A stretch of 5,384 nt of DNA, taken from positions 1-5,384 of the forward strand of contig CAMYEJ010000096.1 of assembly GCA_947254665.1 (NCBI GenBank), in the 5' to 3' direction. Position 1 is the first letter of the stretch, and every line of letters starts with the position of its first letter. A program made the translations under genes and the position numbers. The notes beneath the pieces were generated by a model. It worked only from the letters and a program-made list of their open reading frames with translations, was not told where the DNA came from and ran no database searches. The stretch is from an uncultured Peptoniphilus sp. (GTDB lineage Bacteria; Bacillota; Clostridia; Tissierellales; Peptoniphilaceae). This document shows, piece by piece, positions 1 to 5,384 of this stretch.

Positions 1-1012
1 ATCTAACTTCCTCGAACGATTCTGTAATTTCACCTCTAGACATAAGATCTGCAAGATTTTCTAAGAATATTTCTTCCTTGTCATTTTCACCATCTAGTAT
101 GAATCTAGGATCTTCTAATACAAATAGTTTATCTTCCATGTAATCGGCAATAGAAGATAAATATTTTTCGTCAATAAATGGAAGAATTAGATCTATATTT
201 TTTGGTAGAGTTTTACTTTCTAAAGCGTCGAGGTAAGGTCCAAATTTTTCCTCTAATCTTTCCTTCGCAGCCTCGTCCTTGGTCTTTTTAATTTTATTTT
301 CAATCTTATTTTTTATTTTTAAAAATTCATCTTCCTCTAGGATAAGTTCTTTTACAGGGACAATCTCACATTTATCCAAATTTTCTAGAGATCTTTGGCT
401 TTCTATGTCAAACTTTCTAATGGAATCCACTTCTGTGTCAAAGAGTTCAATTCTAAAGGCACCATTTGGCGAATAGATGTCTATTATTCCACCTCTTATG
501 GAAAACTCTCCCAGTGTTTCGGTCTGTATAGTTCTCTCGTATCCAACCTTTAAAAGATAGTTTACAAATTCATCTAGATCAATATCCGTTCCAAATTCAA
601 TCTTTCTAATATTGTCGTTAAAGATTTTTGAATTTAAAATCTTATCCCTAATTGACCTAAAAGTAGTTACAATTGTAGGTTTATCACCTTTATAAATGCT
701 ATATCTAGCTTGTAACCTTTCCTTCAGATTGTCCTCAGTTTTATATTCCCTTTCATAGAAGAATAAATCCTTCGCTGGATAGAAATATGCTTTTCTTCCC
801 AAAGCTTTTATATCCTCTGTAACCTTTTTACACCTGGTCTCATCTTTACAAATGACAATTGTATTTTTAAAATCTTCAGAGATTGTATATACAAAAGCTC
901 CAGTTGCTCCCTCAGACCATCCAAATAATCCCGCAGAATTATCCCTATTAAGGTAATTTATGAAGTCCTTATATACTTTTAAATTTTTAAAAATATCTTT
1001 TACTAAATCCAT
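1..1012 (-). CDS. mfd: Transcription-repair coupling factor Mfd, N-terminal part (cut by window edge)
   Basis: Mfd is a DNA translocase that removes RNA polymerase stalled at DNA damage and recruits UvrA for nucleotide excision repair. An open frame of 337 codons runs from the ATG at 1012-1010 to the left edge without a stop; the family is usually about 1,150 residues, so only the N-terminal third is here. The UvrB-like region is plain: GEFSIRGGIIDIYSP at residues 168-182, followed by FRIELFDTEVDSIRKFD (186-202) and QRS (206-208). Residues 31-41 (GWSEGATGAFV) lie where UvrB has its ATP-binding loop but carry no GKT, as expected for the degenerate, non-hydrolysing N-terminal module. Residues about 230-256 form a lysine/glutamate-rich, probably helical stretch. 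The RNA-polymerase-binding and helicase domains lie outside the window. The start is supported by a GGTGA site three bases upstream. It follows pth by 20 bp, with a terminator-like hairpin between. Confidence 0.95.
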   Translation of the reverse strand, partial: MDLVKDIFKNLKVYKDFINYLNRDNSAGLFGWSEGATGAFVYTISEDFKNTIVICKDETRCKKVTEDIKALGRKAYFYPAKDLFFYEREYKTEDNLKERLQARYSIYKGDKPTIVTTFRSIRDKILNSKIFNDNIRKIEFGTDIDLDEFVNYLLKVGYERTIQTETLGEFSIRGGIIDIYSPNGAFRIELFDTEVDSIRKFDIESQRSLENLDKCEIVPVKELILEEDEFLKIKNKIENKIKKTKDEAAKERLEEKFGPYLDALESKTLPKNIDLILPFIDEKYLSSIADYMEDKLFVLEDPRFILDGENDKEEIFLENLADLMSRGEITESFEEVR

Positions 1013-1015
1013 GCT

Positions 1016-1020
1016 TCACC
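1016..1020 (-). promoter_or_regulatory. Ribosome binding site of mfd
   Basis: GGTGA lies three bases before the mfd ATG. It matches the 3' part of the extended Shine-Dalgarno consensus (AAGGAGGTGA). It sits only a few bases downstream of the T run of the pth hairpin, so that hairpin could affect both transcription into mfd and access to this site. Confidence 0.65.
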
Positions 1021-1022
1021 AC

Positions 1023-1047
1023 AAAAAAGCTGTCATTCAGACAGCTT
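1023..1047 (-). terminator. Terminator-like hairpin over the pth stop codon, before mfd
   Basis: Read on the minus strand, AAGCTGTC (1047-1040), a five-base loop TGAAT (1039-1035) and the perfect complement GACAGCTT (1034-1027) are followed by four more T (1026-1023), giving six T in a row. An eight-pair stem followed directly by a T run is the form of an intrinsic terminator. It encodes the last pth residues KLSE, and the stop TGA (1035-1033) spans the last loop base and the start of the right arm. The stem is short and half AT, and the T run is interrupted by G, so partial termination (attenuation before mfd) is more likely than a full stop. A ribosome at the pth stop would cover the stem. 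Confidence 0.6.
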
Positions 1048-1605
1048 ATTATTATAATTATTCATTACATAATCGGCACCATGTTTTATAAAATCTAAAA
1101 TCGCATCACAGGATGCGTCGATTATATTTTCTAATTTTTCCTGGTCCTTCTTTTCAAACCCACTTAAAACATAGTTTGCTAGGTCGATCTTTCTTTCATT
1201 ATTGCCAACTCCCACCTTTAGTCTAGGAAATTTATCATCATTTAAATTATAAATTATGGACTTCATTCCATTGTGAGATCCAGCACTTCCACTTTTTTTA
1301 AGTCTAAGAGTAAATGGTGTGATGTCAATATCATCTACCACCACCAATAGATTTTTTAAATCCACCTTGTAGAAATTCATCACTTCTCTAACTGCTTCTC
1401 CAGAAAGATTCATAAATGTTTGAGGTTTCACGAGGATGACCTTCTCTCCATTTATATTAATCTCTCCGATTAAAGATTTAAACTTAATCCTATCGACCCT
1501 TGCTCCTTCTCTCTTAGCGAGCCTATCTATAGTTAAAAAACCTATATTATGTCTTGTGAGTTCATACTTTGAACCAGGGTTTCCTAGTCCAACTATTACA
1601 AACAT
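1033..1605 (-). CDS. pth: Peptidyl-tRNA hydrolase
   Basis: This cytoplasmic enzyme cleaves the ester bond of peptidyl-tRNAs dropped from ribosomes, freeing the tRNA. The 190 residues match the usual length. Motifs in order are GLGNPG (6-11), then RHNIGF (18-23) containing the likely catalytic His19; KPQTFMNLSGE (60-70) with Asn66; DDID (91-94) with Asp92; and GSAGSHNGMKSI (106-117) with Asn112. These correspond to E. coli His20, Asn68, Asp93 and Asn114. The loop after DDID reads ITPFTLRL in place of the more usual LPxGxxR pattern, and GGHNG is GSHNG; no catalytic residue is lost. The ATG begins on the base after the prs stop (TAAATG) and I see no Shine-Dalgarno site before it, so translation probably depends on ribosomes finishing prs. 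The 3' end forms a terminator-like hairpin. Confidence 0.97.
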   Translation of the reverse strand: MFVIVGLGNPGSKYELTRHNIGFLTIDRLAKREGARVDRIKFKSLIGEININGEKVILVKPQTFMNLSGEAVREVMNFYKVDLKNLLVVVDDIDITPFTLRLKKSGSAGSHNGMKSIIYNLNDDKFPRLKVGVGNNERKIDLANYVLSGFEKKDQEKLENIIDASCDAILDFIKHGADYVMNNYNNKLSE

Positions 1606-1619
1606 TTAGTCAAACATTT
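1599..1619 (-). repeat. Short direct repeat at the prs/pth junction
   Basis: On the minus strand AAATGTTTG occurs at 1619-1611 and again at 1607-1599, with a period of 12 bases. The first copy spans the penultimate codons of prs (Met-Phe-Asp then stop) and the second supplies the pth start (Met-Phe-Val). Both ATGs are in the same frame with the prs stop between them. It may be a trace of a 12-base duplication or chance. Confidence 0.5.
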
Positions 1620-2562
1620 CGGAAACAGATTTATTTCCATTTATTCTTCTGATAGCTGAAGCGAAAATAGGCGCAACATTTACAACTTCAAGAACTTTTC
1701 CAAGTTTTTCTTCTGGAACTGCTATTGTATTTGAAATTACAAACTTTTCCATTATAGAATTTTCAAGTCTATTAAATGCTTCTCCTGAAAGTACTCCGTG
1801 GCTTGCACAGCCGTATACTTTCTTAGCACCATTTTTTCTAAGTGCTTCTGCTGCTTTACAAATAGTTCCCGCAGTATCTATAATATCATCAATAAGAATG
1901 CAGTTCTTTCCATCTATTTCTCCAATGATATTCATAACTTCTGAAACATTTGGTTTAGGTCTTCTCTTTTCAATAATAGCGATTGGTAAGTTTAGTCTAT
2001 TTGCAAATTTTCTTGCTCTAGTAACTCCACCTAGGTCAGGAGAAACTACTACGAAATTACCTGGATCCTCATTTACTATTTCTTTGAAATATTCTGAAAG
2101 GTATGGAATAGCTGTTAGATGATCCACTGGAACATTGAAGTATCCTTGGATTTGGCCTGCATGTAAATCCATAGTTACAATTCTTTGAGCTCCAGCTACT
2201 TCAAGTAGGTCTGCAACTAGTTTAGATGTAATTGGTTCTCTCGCCTTGGTCTTTCTATCTTGTCTTGCATATCCATAGTAAGGCATAACTACGTTTATTC
2301 TTCCAGCTGATGCACGTTTAAGGGCATCTACTAAGATCAAAACTTCCATCAAGTTGTCGTTTACAGGATTTGATGTAGATTGAATAATGTAAACATCTTT
2401 TCCTCTTACAGTTTCGTTGATGTCGATTTGAATTTCTCCATCTGAAAACTTGTTAACTACACAGTTTCCTTGTTTTACTCCTAGACTTTCACAGATTTTA
2501 GCTACTAAAGCTTTGTTAGAATTACCTGTGAAGATTTGAATATCTCCGTTTTCTAAATTCAT
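1606..2562 (-). CDS. prs: Ribose-phosphate pyrophosphokinase (PRPP synthetase), class I
   Basis: Makes phosphoribosyl pyrophosphate from ribose 5-phosphate and ATP, feeding purine, pyrimidine, histidine, tryptophan and NAD synthesis in the cytoplasm. From the ATG at 2562 the protein has 318 residues, typical of bacterial class I enzymes, which act as hexamers. Visible are FTGNSN (11-16), FSDGEIQI (39-46), the ATP-binding loop [10 protein letters not shown] (95-104), the signature [11 protein letters not shown] (132-142) with His134, SPDLGG (174-179), KRRPKP around 199-204 for the flexible catalytic loop, and the ribose-phosphate loop DDIIDTAGT (225-233). A longer frame from TTG at 2595 would add an arginine/lysine-rich 11-residue extension, but the strong AGGAGG at 2574-2569 and homology favour the ATG at 2562. 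The start overlaps the glmU stop by four bases (ATGA), and pth follows without a gap. Confidence 0.98.
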   Translation of the reverse strand: MNLENGDIQIFTGNSNKALVAKICESLGVKQGNCVVNKFSDGEIQIDINETVRGKDVYIIQSTSNPVNDNLMEVLILVDALKRASAGRINVVMPYYGYARQDRKTKAREPITSKLVADLLEVAGAQRIVTMDLHAGQIQGYFNVPVDHLTAIPYLSEYFKEIVNEDPGNFVVVSPDLGGVTRARKFANRLNLPIAIIEKRRPKPNVSEVMNIIGEIDGKNCILIDDIIDTAGTICKAAEALRKNGAKKVYGCASHGVLSGEAFNRLENSIMEKFVISNTIAVPEEKLGKVLEVVNVAPIFASAIRRINGNKSVSEMFD

Positions 2563-3944
2563 TTTTCTCCTCCTAAACCTTTTCTTTTTACCCAATCGTC
2601 AATATTTTTTTGATGTGATCTTTCTATAGAAAGTTGAAACTTACTAACATTTTTTGTAATCGTAGAGCCAGCAGCAACATAGCCATATTCTTCTATTTCA
2701 ACCGGCGCAACAATATTTGAATTAGATCCTACAAATCCATGATCATGAACTACGGACCTAAATTTATTCTTACCATCATAGTTTACAAAGATTACTCCAC
2801 ATCCGATGTTTACATTTGCACCAACATCCGCATCACCTATATAGGCAAGATGAGATGCCTTTGTTCCATCACCTAAAGTAGAATTTTTAACTTCAACGAA
2901 GTTTCCTAACTTCACCTTTTTTCCTATCTTGGATTTAGGTCTTAGATGTGCATTAGGTCCAATGGTTGTTTCATCTCCTACTTCGGAGTCCTCGATGGTA
3001 GAACTATCTATCTTAACATCATTTCCAATTATGGAATTATCGATTCTAGAATTTCCATAAATCAGAACATTTTTTCCTATTTTAGTATTTCTTTGAAGAA
3101 CAACTCCAGGATAAATTACTGAATCTGCTCCAATTTCTACATTTTTTTCGACTACAACCTGATCTATATTTATAAAACTTACTCCATTTTCCATAAGTTT
3201 TACAATATTTCTACGATTAAATAACCTTTCAAGCTCCTCAAGTTCAAGTCTTGAATTTGCTCCCATGATTTCATTTGAATCATTGGCAATATATGCTCCA
3301 ACAGGGATATTATCCTCAGTAAGTTTTCCTAAAATATCAGTTAAATAAAGCTCTCCTTGAGCATTATTAGTATCTAGCTTTTTTAAGTACTCTCTTAGTA
3401 TCTTTCCACTAAAGGCAAAAATACCAGAATTGATTTCATGGATTTTCTTTTCTAATTCAGTAGCATCCTTTTCTTCAACGATTCTCTCAACAGATAGAGA
3501 TTCATTTCTTACAATTCTACCGTAACCGTATGGATCTTTTACCTTAGCGGTTAAAACAGTTGAAACGTAAGAATTTTTTTCGTGAAAATCCAAGAATTCT
3601 TCTATAGTTTCTTTTGTAATAAGTGGTGCATCACCATTTAAGACGATGACAGTATCATCATCTGTATAAAATTCATCTGCGCACATAACTGCAAATCCAG
3701 TTCCATAAGGCGCATTTGGTCCTATTTCCTGAATTGCAAAAAGAACATTTTCATCTTTATAATATTCAATTACTTTTTCTTTTTTATAGCCACATACAAG
3801 TACAATTTTATCAATTCCCGCATCTCTACAGGAGTCGATAACATGACTTGATAGTGCTTCGCCAGAAACTTTATGAAGAACCTTAGGAAGATTTGATTTC
3901 ATCCTAGTTCCTTCTCCGGCGCATAAAATAATCGCAACTTTCAA
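2559..3944 (-). CDS. glmU: Bifunctional UDP-N-acetylglucosamine pyrophosphorylase / glucosamine-1-phosphate N-acetyltransferase
   Basis: Performs the last two steps to UDP-GlcNAc: acetylation of glucosamine-1-phosphate, then uridylyl transfer from UTP. The product feeds peptidoglycan and wall polymers. The 461 residues fit the family (E. coli 456). The N-terminal uridylyltransferase shows LCAGEGTRM (7-15) and LPKVLHK (19-25), PYGTGFA (79-85), NGDAP (103-107) with metal-binding Asp105, YGYGRIV (139-145), EINSGIF (170-176) and [11 protein letters not shown] (194-204). From about 250 a left-handed beta-helix of hexapeptide repeats ([10 protein letters not shown] and similar) forms the acetyltransferase, with LRP (334-336), the likely catalytic His365 in SHLAYIGDA, and NYDG (388-391). 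The start is TTG at 3944-3942, fixed by AGAGGTGA upstream and because the next ATG (residue 15) would cut the nucleotide loop. A promoter lies just upstream; prs overlaps its stop. Confidence 0.98.
   Translation of the reverse strand: MKVAIILCAGEGTRMKSNLPKVLHKVSGEALSSHVIDSCRDAGIDKIVLVCGYKKEKVIEYYKDENVLFAIQEIGPNAPYGTGFAVMCADEFYTDDDTVIVLNGDAPLITKETIEEFLDFHEKNSYVSTVLTAKVKDPYGYGRIVRNESLSVERIVEEKDATELEKKIHEINSGIFAFSGKILREYLKKLDTNNAQGELYLTDILGKLTEDNIPVGAYIANDSNEIMGANSRLELEELERLFNRRNIVKLMENGVSFINIDQVVVEKNVEIGADSVIYPGVVLQRNTKIGKNVLIYGNSRIDNSIIGNDVKIDSSTIEDSEVGDETTIGPNAHLRPKSKIGKKVKLGNFVEVKNSTLGDGTKASHLAYIGDADVGANVNIGCGVIFVNYDGKNKFRSVVHDHGFVGSNSNIVAPVEIEEYGYVAAGSTITKNVSKFQLSIERSHQKNIDDWVKRKGLGGEK
2569..2574 (-). 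promoter_or_regulatory. Ribosome binding site of prs, inside the glmU end
   Basis: AGGAGG is six bases upstream of the ATG at 2562 and lies within the glmU codons for Gly-Gly-Glu near its C-terminus. This site decides the prs start against the upstream in-frame TTG at 2595, which lacks homology support for the residues it would add. Confidence 0.85.
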
Positions 3945-3948
3945 TTTG

Positions 3949-3956
3949 TCACCTCT
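3949..3956 (-). promoter_or_regulatory. Ribosome binding site of glmU (supports the TTG start)
   Basis: AGAGGTGA ends four bases before the TTG at 3944-3942. This strong site, with the LCAGEGTRM motif starting at residue 7, settles the non-ATG start. A strong site with a weaker start codon may hold initiation at a moderate level. Confidence 0.85.
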
Positions 3957-3966
3957 AACCTTTTTT

Positions 3967-3995
3967 ATTATACCTTTACGCAGAATTTATAACAA
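3967..3995 (-). promoter_or_regulatory. Probable sigma-A promoter for glmU-prs-pth(-mfd)
   Basis: A perfect -10 box TATAAT (3972-3967) and a -35 box TTGTTA (3995-3990, four of six matches to TTGACA) are separated by 17 bases. Transcription would start around 3961-3960, at the end of a run of six A, giving a leader of about 16-17 bases that contains the glmU ribosome binding site and leaves no room for a riboswitch. It lies in the only sizeable gap in the window. An AT-rich inverted repeat overlaps the -35 box. Confidence 0.75.
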
Positions 3996-4005
3996 GTATA
4001 AACTC
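3983..4005. repeat. Inverted repeat over the -35 box of the glmU promoter
   Basis: Plus strand gaatttata (3983-3991) and tataaactc (3997-4005) are inverted copies with one mismatch (a G-T pair if transcribed) around the five-base centre acaag. The repeat covers the -35 box and the bases upstream of it. As RNA from the DUF47 side it would be a weak nine-pair hairpin with no T run after it, so it is not a convincing terminator. Its position fits an operator, but AT-rich sequence makes chance palindromes common. Confidence 0.35.
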
Positions 4006-4015
4006 CATCTATATT

Positions 4016-4636
4016 CTAAAAGTTCTTAAGAGCTATTGATTCAATAAGATTAGCACACTTTTCAATGTCGTCAAGACACATTTCAAGTCTATCTAAGATT
4101 CTAGTCCAAATAATAAGAGTCTTTGCATTATCTTCTTTTACATATAGATCTCTCATTGCATTTAGATAAATCTTATCTCCTTCTTCCTCGATTCTATTTA
4201 CTTCGATAACTTTATCTTTAAGAGAAGAACTATTGCTTTTAGAATTAAATTCTATAATTACTTCATATAGCATATCCACTGCAGATACTATTAATTTGGA
4301 CATCTCTAGAGCACAAGGTCTAATTACATCTACATTTAGCATGTATAAAGCAAGAAGTACATCTTCTATGGAGTCCGTTGGGTCGTCCAGAGTTTCAATA
4401 AGTAATGAAATATCCTGTCTTTCAATTGGAGGTACAAACTCCTTAATAAGATTATTCATTGTAATATGAATAATTTCATCGTTTGAATGTTCAATCTCAT
4501 GCATCGAATTCATATTTAAAAATAGGTCACTTGCCTTATAATTACTTATAATTTCATCAAGAAGTCTCGATGCCGCCATAGTGCCTTCAATCATCTTTTT
4601 AAAACTATCAAAATAATCAAAATTTTTCTTTTTCAT
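4016..4636 (-). CDS. DUF47 family (PhoU-like) protein, phosphate transporter partner
   Basis: A 206-residue, probably all-helical cytoplasmic protein of the DUF47/PhoU-like family, which is commonly encoded beside PiT phosphate permeases and thought to modulate them; the exact biochemical role is not settled. Two PhoU-like metal-site patterns of acidic residues can be seen: IEHSNDEIIH (48-57, with Glu49 and Asp53) and IEEEGDKIY (149-157, with Glu150 or Glu151 and Asp154). FVPPIERQDI (67-76) is the characteristic turn after the first pattern, and LDRLEMCLDDIEKCANLI (181-198) matches the family's C-terminal helix. Length fits the family. It starts three bases after the pit stop, with AAGGTGA overlapping that stop, so the two are almost certainly cotranscribed and coupled. 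No signal peptide or membrane segment is seen. It ends with TAG; no T-run terminator follows before the glmU promoter. Confidence 0.9.
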   Translation of the reverse strand: MKKKNFDYFDSFKKMIEGTMAASRLLDEIISNYKASDLFLNMNSMHEIEHSNDEIIHITMNNLIKEFVPPIERQDISLLIETLDDPTDSIEDVLLALYMLNVDVIRPCALEMSKLIVSAVDMLYEVIIEFNSKSNSSSLKDKVIEVNRIEEEGDKIYLNAMRDLYVKEDNAKTLIIWTRILDRLEMCLDDIEKCANLIESIALKNF

Positions 4637-4639
4637 AAC

Positions 4640-4646
4640 TCACCTT
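4640..4646 (-). promoter_or_regulatory. Ribosome binding site of the DUF47 gene, overlapping the pit stop
   Basis: AAGGTGA is three bases before the ATG at 4636. Its last three bases are the TGA stop of the permease gene (4642-4640), so ribosomes ending pit translation arrive directly on this site. The GGTGA form at short spacing recurs at glmU and mfd. Confidence 0.8.
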
Positions 4647-5384
4647 ACAAATAAAAATATAAATTTACTAAAAATATATCCAAGAAATACAGTAGCTGGT
4701 AGAGTAAGTATCCAAACAAGAGCCATCCTCATCCCAAACTTCCAATTGATGCTGCTAAGTCTCTTTGAAGCTCCAACGCCCATAACAGAACAAGTTACAG
4801 AGTGTGTCGTGCTTATAGGAAGACCTATTAAAGTTGCTATAAGTAAAACTATAAAAGAACTTAAATCAGCAGAAAATCCTTCATAATTTTCTAAGTTCAC
4901 AAGGTGCATTCCCACAGATTTAATAATCTTCTTGCCACCGATGGAAGTTCCAACTCCCATAGCAATTGCTAGAATTAAAGTAATCCAAATAGGATAAGCG
5001 CCATCTATCTTGTATCCTTCATTAAGAGTAATAAATACAACCAAGAAAAGACCTACAAGCTTTTGACCATTATGAGCACCATGCATAAAGCTAAGAGCCA
5101 TGGAACTTAAGATATTTGCAATGTTAAAAGGCTTCTTCACCTTGGTCCTGTCGTGATTTTTAAATATTATTTTAATAATGGTTACGATAATATATCCAAG
5201 AATAAAACTTAAAATCATAACAGCAATAAATCCAATTAAAATCTTAAGTAACGCTTTGAAATTTATACCTTCAAAAGATTTTGTAAGTCCAATGAAACTA
5301 CCGATTAAAGCGCCGATTATACAATGGGACTCAGAAGTTGGATATCCGAGTTTCCAAGAAATGTAGATCCAAGAAATTATGGAT
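4640..5384 (-). CDS. pit: Inorganic phosphate transporter, PiT family (N-terminal part outside window)
   Basis: A membrane permease that takes up inorganic phosphate with a cation (proton or sodium). The frame is open to the right edge, with 247 residues visible; an internal ATG at 5218 is residue 56 of this part and is not the real start, because the upstream codons contain a family motif. PiT proteins have two inverted repeats, and both PTSxSH-type motifs are visible: PTSESH (15-20 of the visible part) and PISTTH (189-194). The second-repeat loop reads HGAHNGQK (101-108) where relatives have HGAND-like residues, and GGKKIIKSVG (149-158) is also typical. Hydrophobic segments are visible at about 47-74, 109-120, 131-147, 174-188 and 218-245. 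It ends three bases before the DUF47 gene. Its start and promoter lie beyond the window. Confidence 0.93.
   Translation of the reverse strand, partial: SIISWIYISWKLGYPTSESHCIIGALIGSFIGLTKSFEGINFKALLKILIGFIAVMILSFILGYIIVTIIKIIFKNHDRTKVKKPFNIANILSSMALSFMHGAHNGQKLVGLFLVVFITLNEGYKIDGAYPIWITLILAIAMGVGTSIGGKKIIKSVGMHLVNLENYEGFSADLSSFIVLLIATLIGLPISTTHSVTCSVMGVGASKRLSSINWKFGMRMALVWILTLPATVFLGYIFSKFIFLFVR

Noticed and set aside
279..476. Plus-strand open frame of 65 codons inside mfd.
   Set aside because: It is antisense to a clear Mfd domain, low in complexity and without a ribosome binding site; the same reasoning removes the plus-strand frames at 1898-2122, 4233-4469 and 5178-5366.
1051..1056. TATAAT on the minus strand near the 3' end of pth, a possible private promoter for mfd.
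   Set aside because: No acceptable -35 box lies 16-18 bases upstream, and the Asn-Asn-Tyr-Asn-Asn codons produce this sequence by themselves.
3983..4005. Hairpin after the DUF47 gene as an intrinsic terminator.
   Set aside because: The stem is almost all A-T and no T run follows on the minus strand (TGCG comes next), so termination is not supported.
3976..4008. A ten-codon minus-strand reading frame (MEFILVINSA) in the gap between the DUF47 gene and glmU, considered as a leader peptide.
   Set aside because: It has no ribosome binding site, lies mostly upstream of the predicted transcription start and overlaps the promoter boxes; it is most likely chance.
3945..4015. A riboswitch or other structured leader before glmU.
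   Set aside because: The predicted leader is only about 16-17 bases, too short for any known class.
5178..5218. Start of the phosphate permease gene at the ATG at 5218.
   Set aside because: The frame continues upstream to the window edge and encodes the PiT motif PTSESH, so this methionine is internal.

Overview
The window is a compact, AT-rich stretch of bacterial chromosome in which every supported gene lies on the minus strand. In transcription order (right to left) they are: a phosphate permease of the PiT family (cut by the right window edge), its DUF47/PhoU-like partner, glmU, prs, pth, and the N-terminal third of mfd (cut by the left window edge). The low GC, AGA/AGG and ATA codon use, strong GGAGG/GGTGA ribosome binding sites and the glmU-prs-pth-mfd order point to a low-GC Firmicute. 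The style of the proteins suggests a clostridia-like anaerobe, perhaps the Peptoniphilus/Anaerococcus group, but that genus-level guess is inference only.

Layout. 5384-4640: PiT permease, start outside the window. 4636-4016: DUF47 protein, three bases after the permease stop, with its ribosome binding site overlapping that stop. 4015-3945: the only real intergenic gap (71 bp), holding a good sigma-A type promoter that points into glmU, plus an AT-rich inverted repeat overlapping its -35 box. 3944-2559: glmU, starting at TTG. 2562-1606: prs, overlapping glmU by four bases (ATGA). 1605-1033: pth, starting on the base after the prs stop. 1047-1023: a hairpin with a T run that covers the pth stop codon and looks like an intrinsic terminator or attenuator. 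1012-1: start of mfd.

The genes fall into two functional blocks. The right block is low-affinity phosphate uptake with its regulator-like partner. The left block is the housekeeping operon that makes UDP-GlcNAc (GlmU, cell-wall precursor) and PRPP (Prs, nucleotide precursor), recycles peptidyl-tRNA (Pth) and couples repair to transcription (Mfd). No terminator is visible after the DUF47 gene, so read-through from the phosphate genes into glmU is possible.

I found no mobile element, CRISPR array, RNA gene, toxin-antitoxin pair or unknown gene cluster. No gap exceeds 300 bases. This is an ordinary core-genome region. Its most interesting details are at the junctions: the terminator-like hairpin wrapped around the pth stop just ahead of mfd, the tight translational couplings, and the inverted repeat on the glmU promoter.
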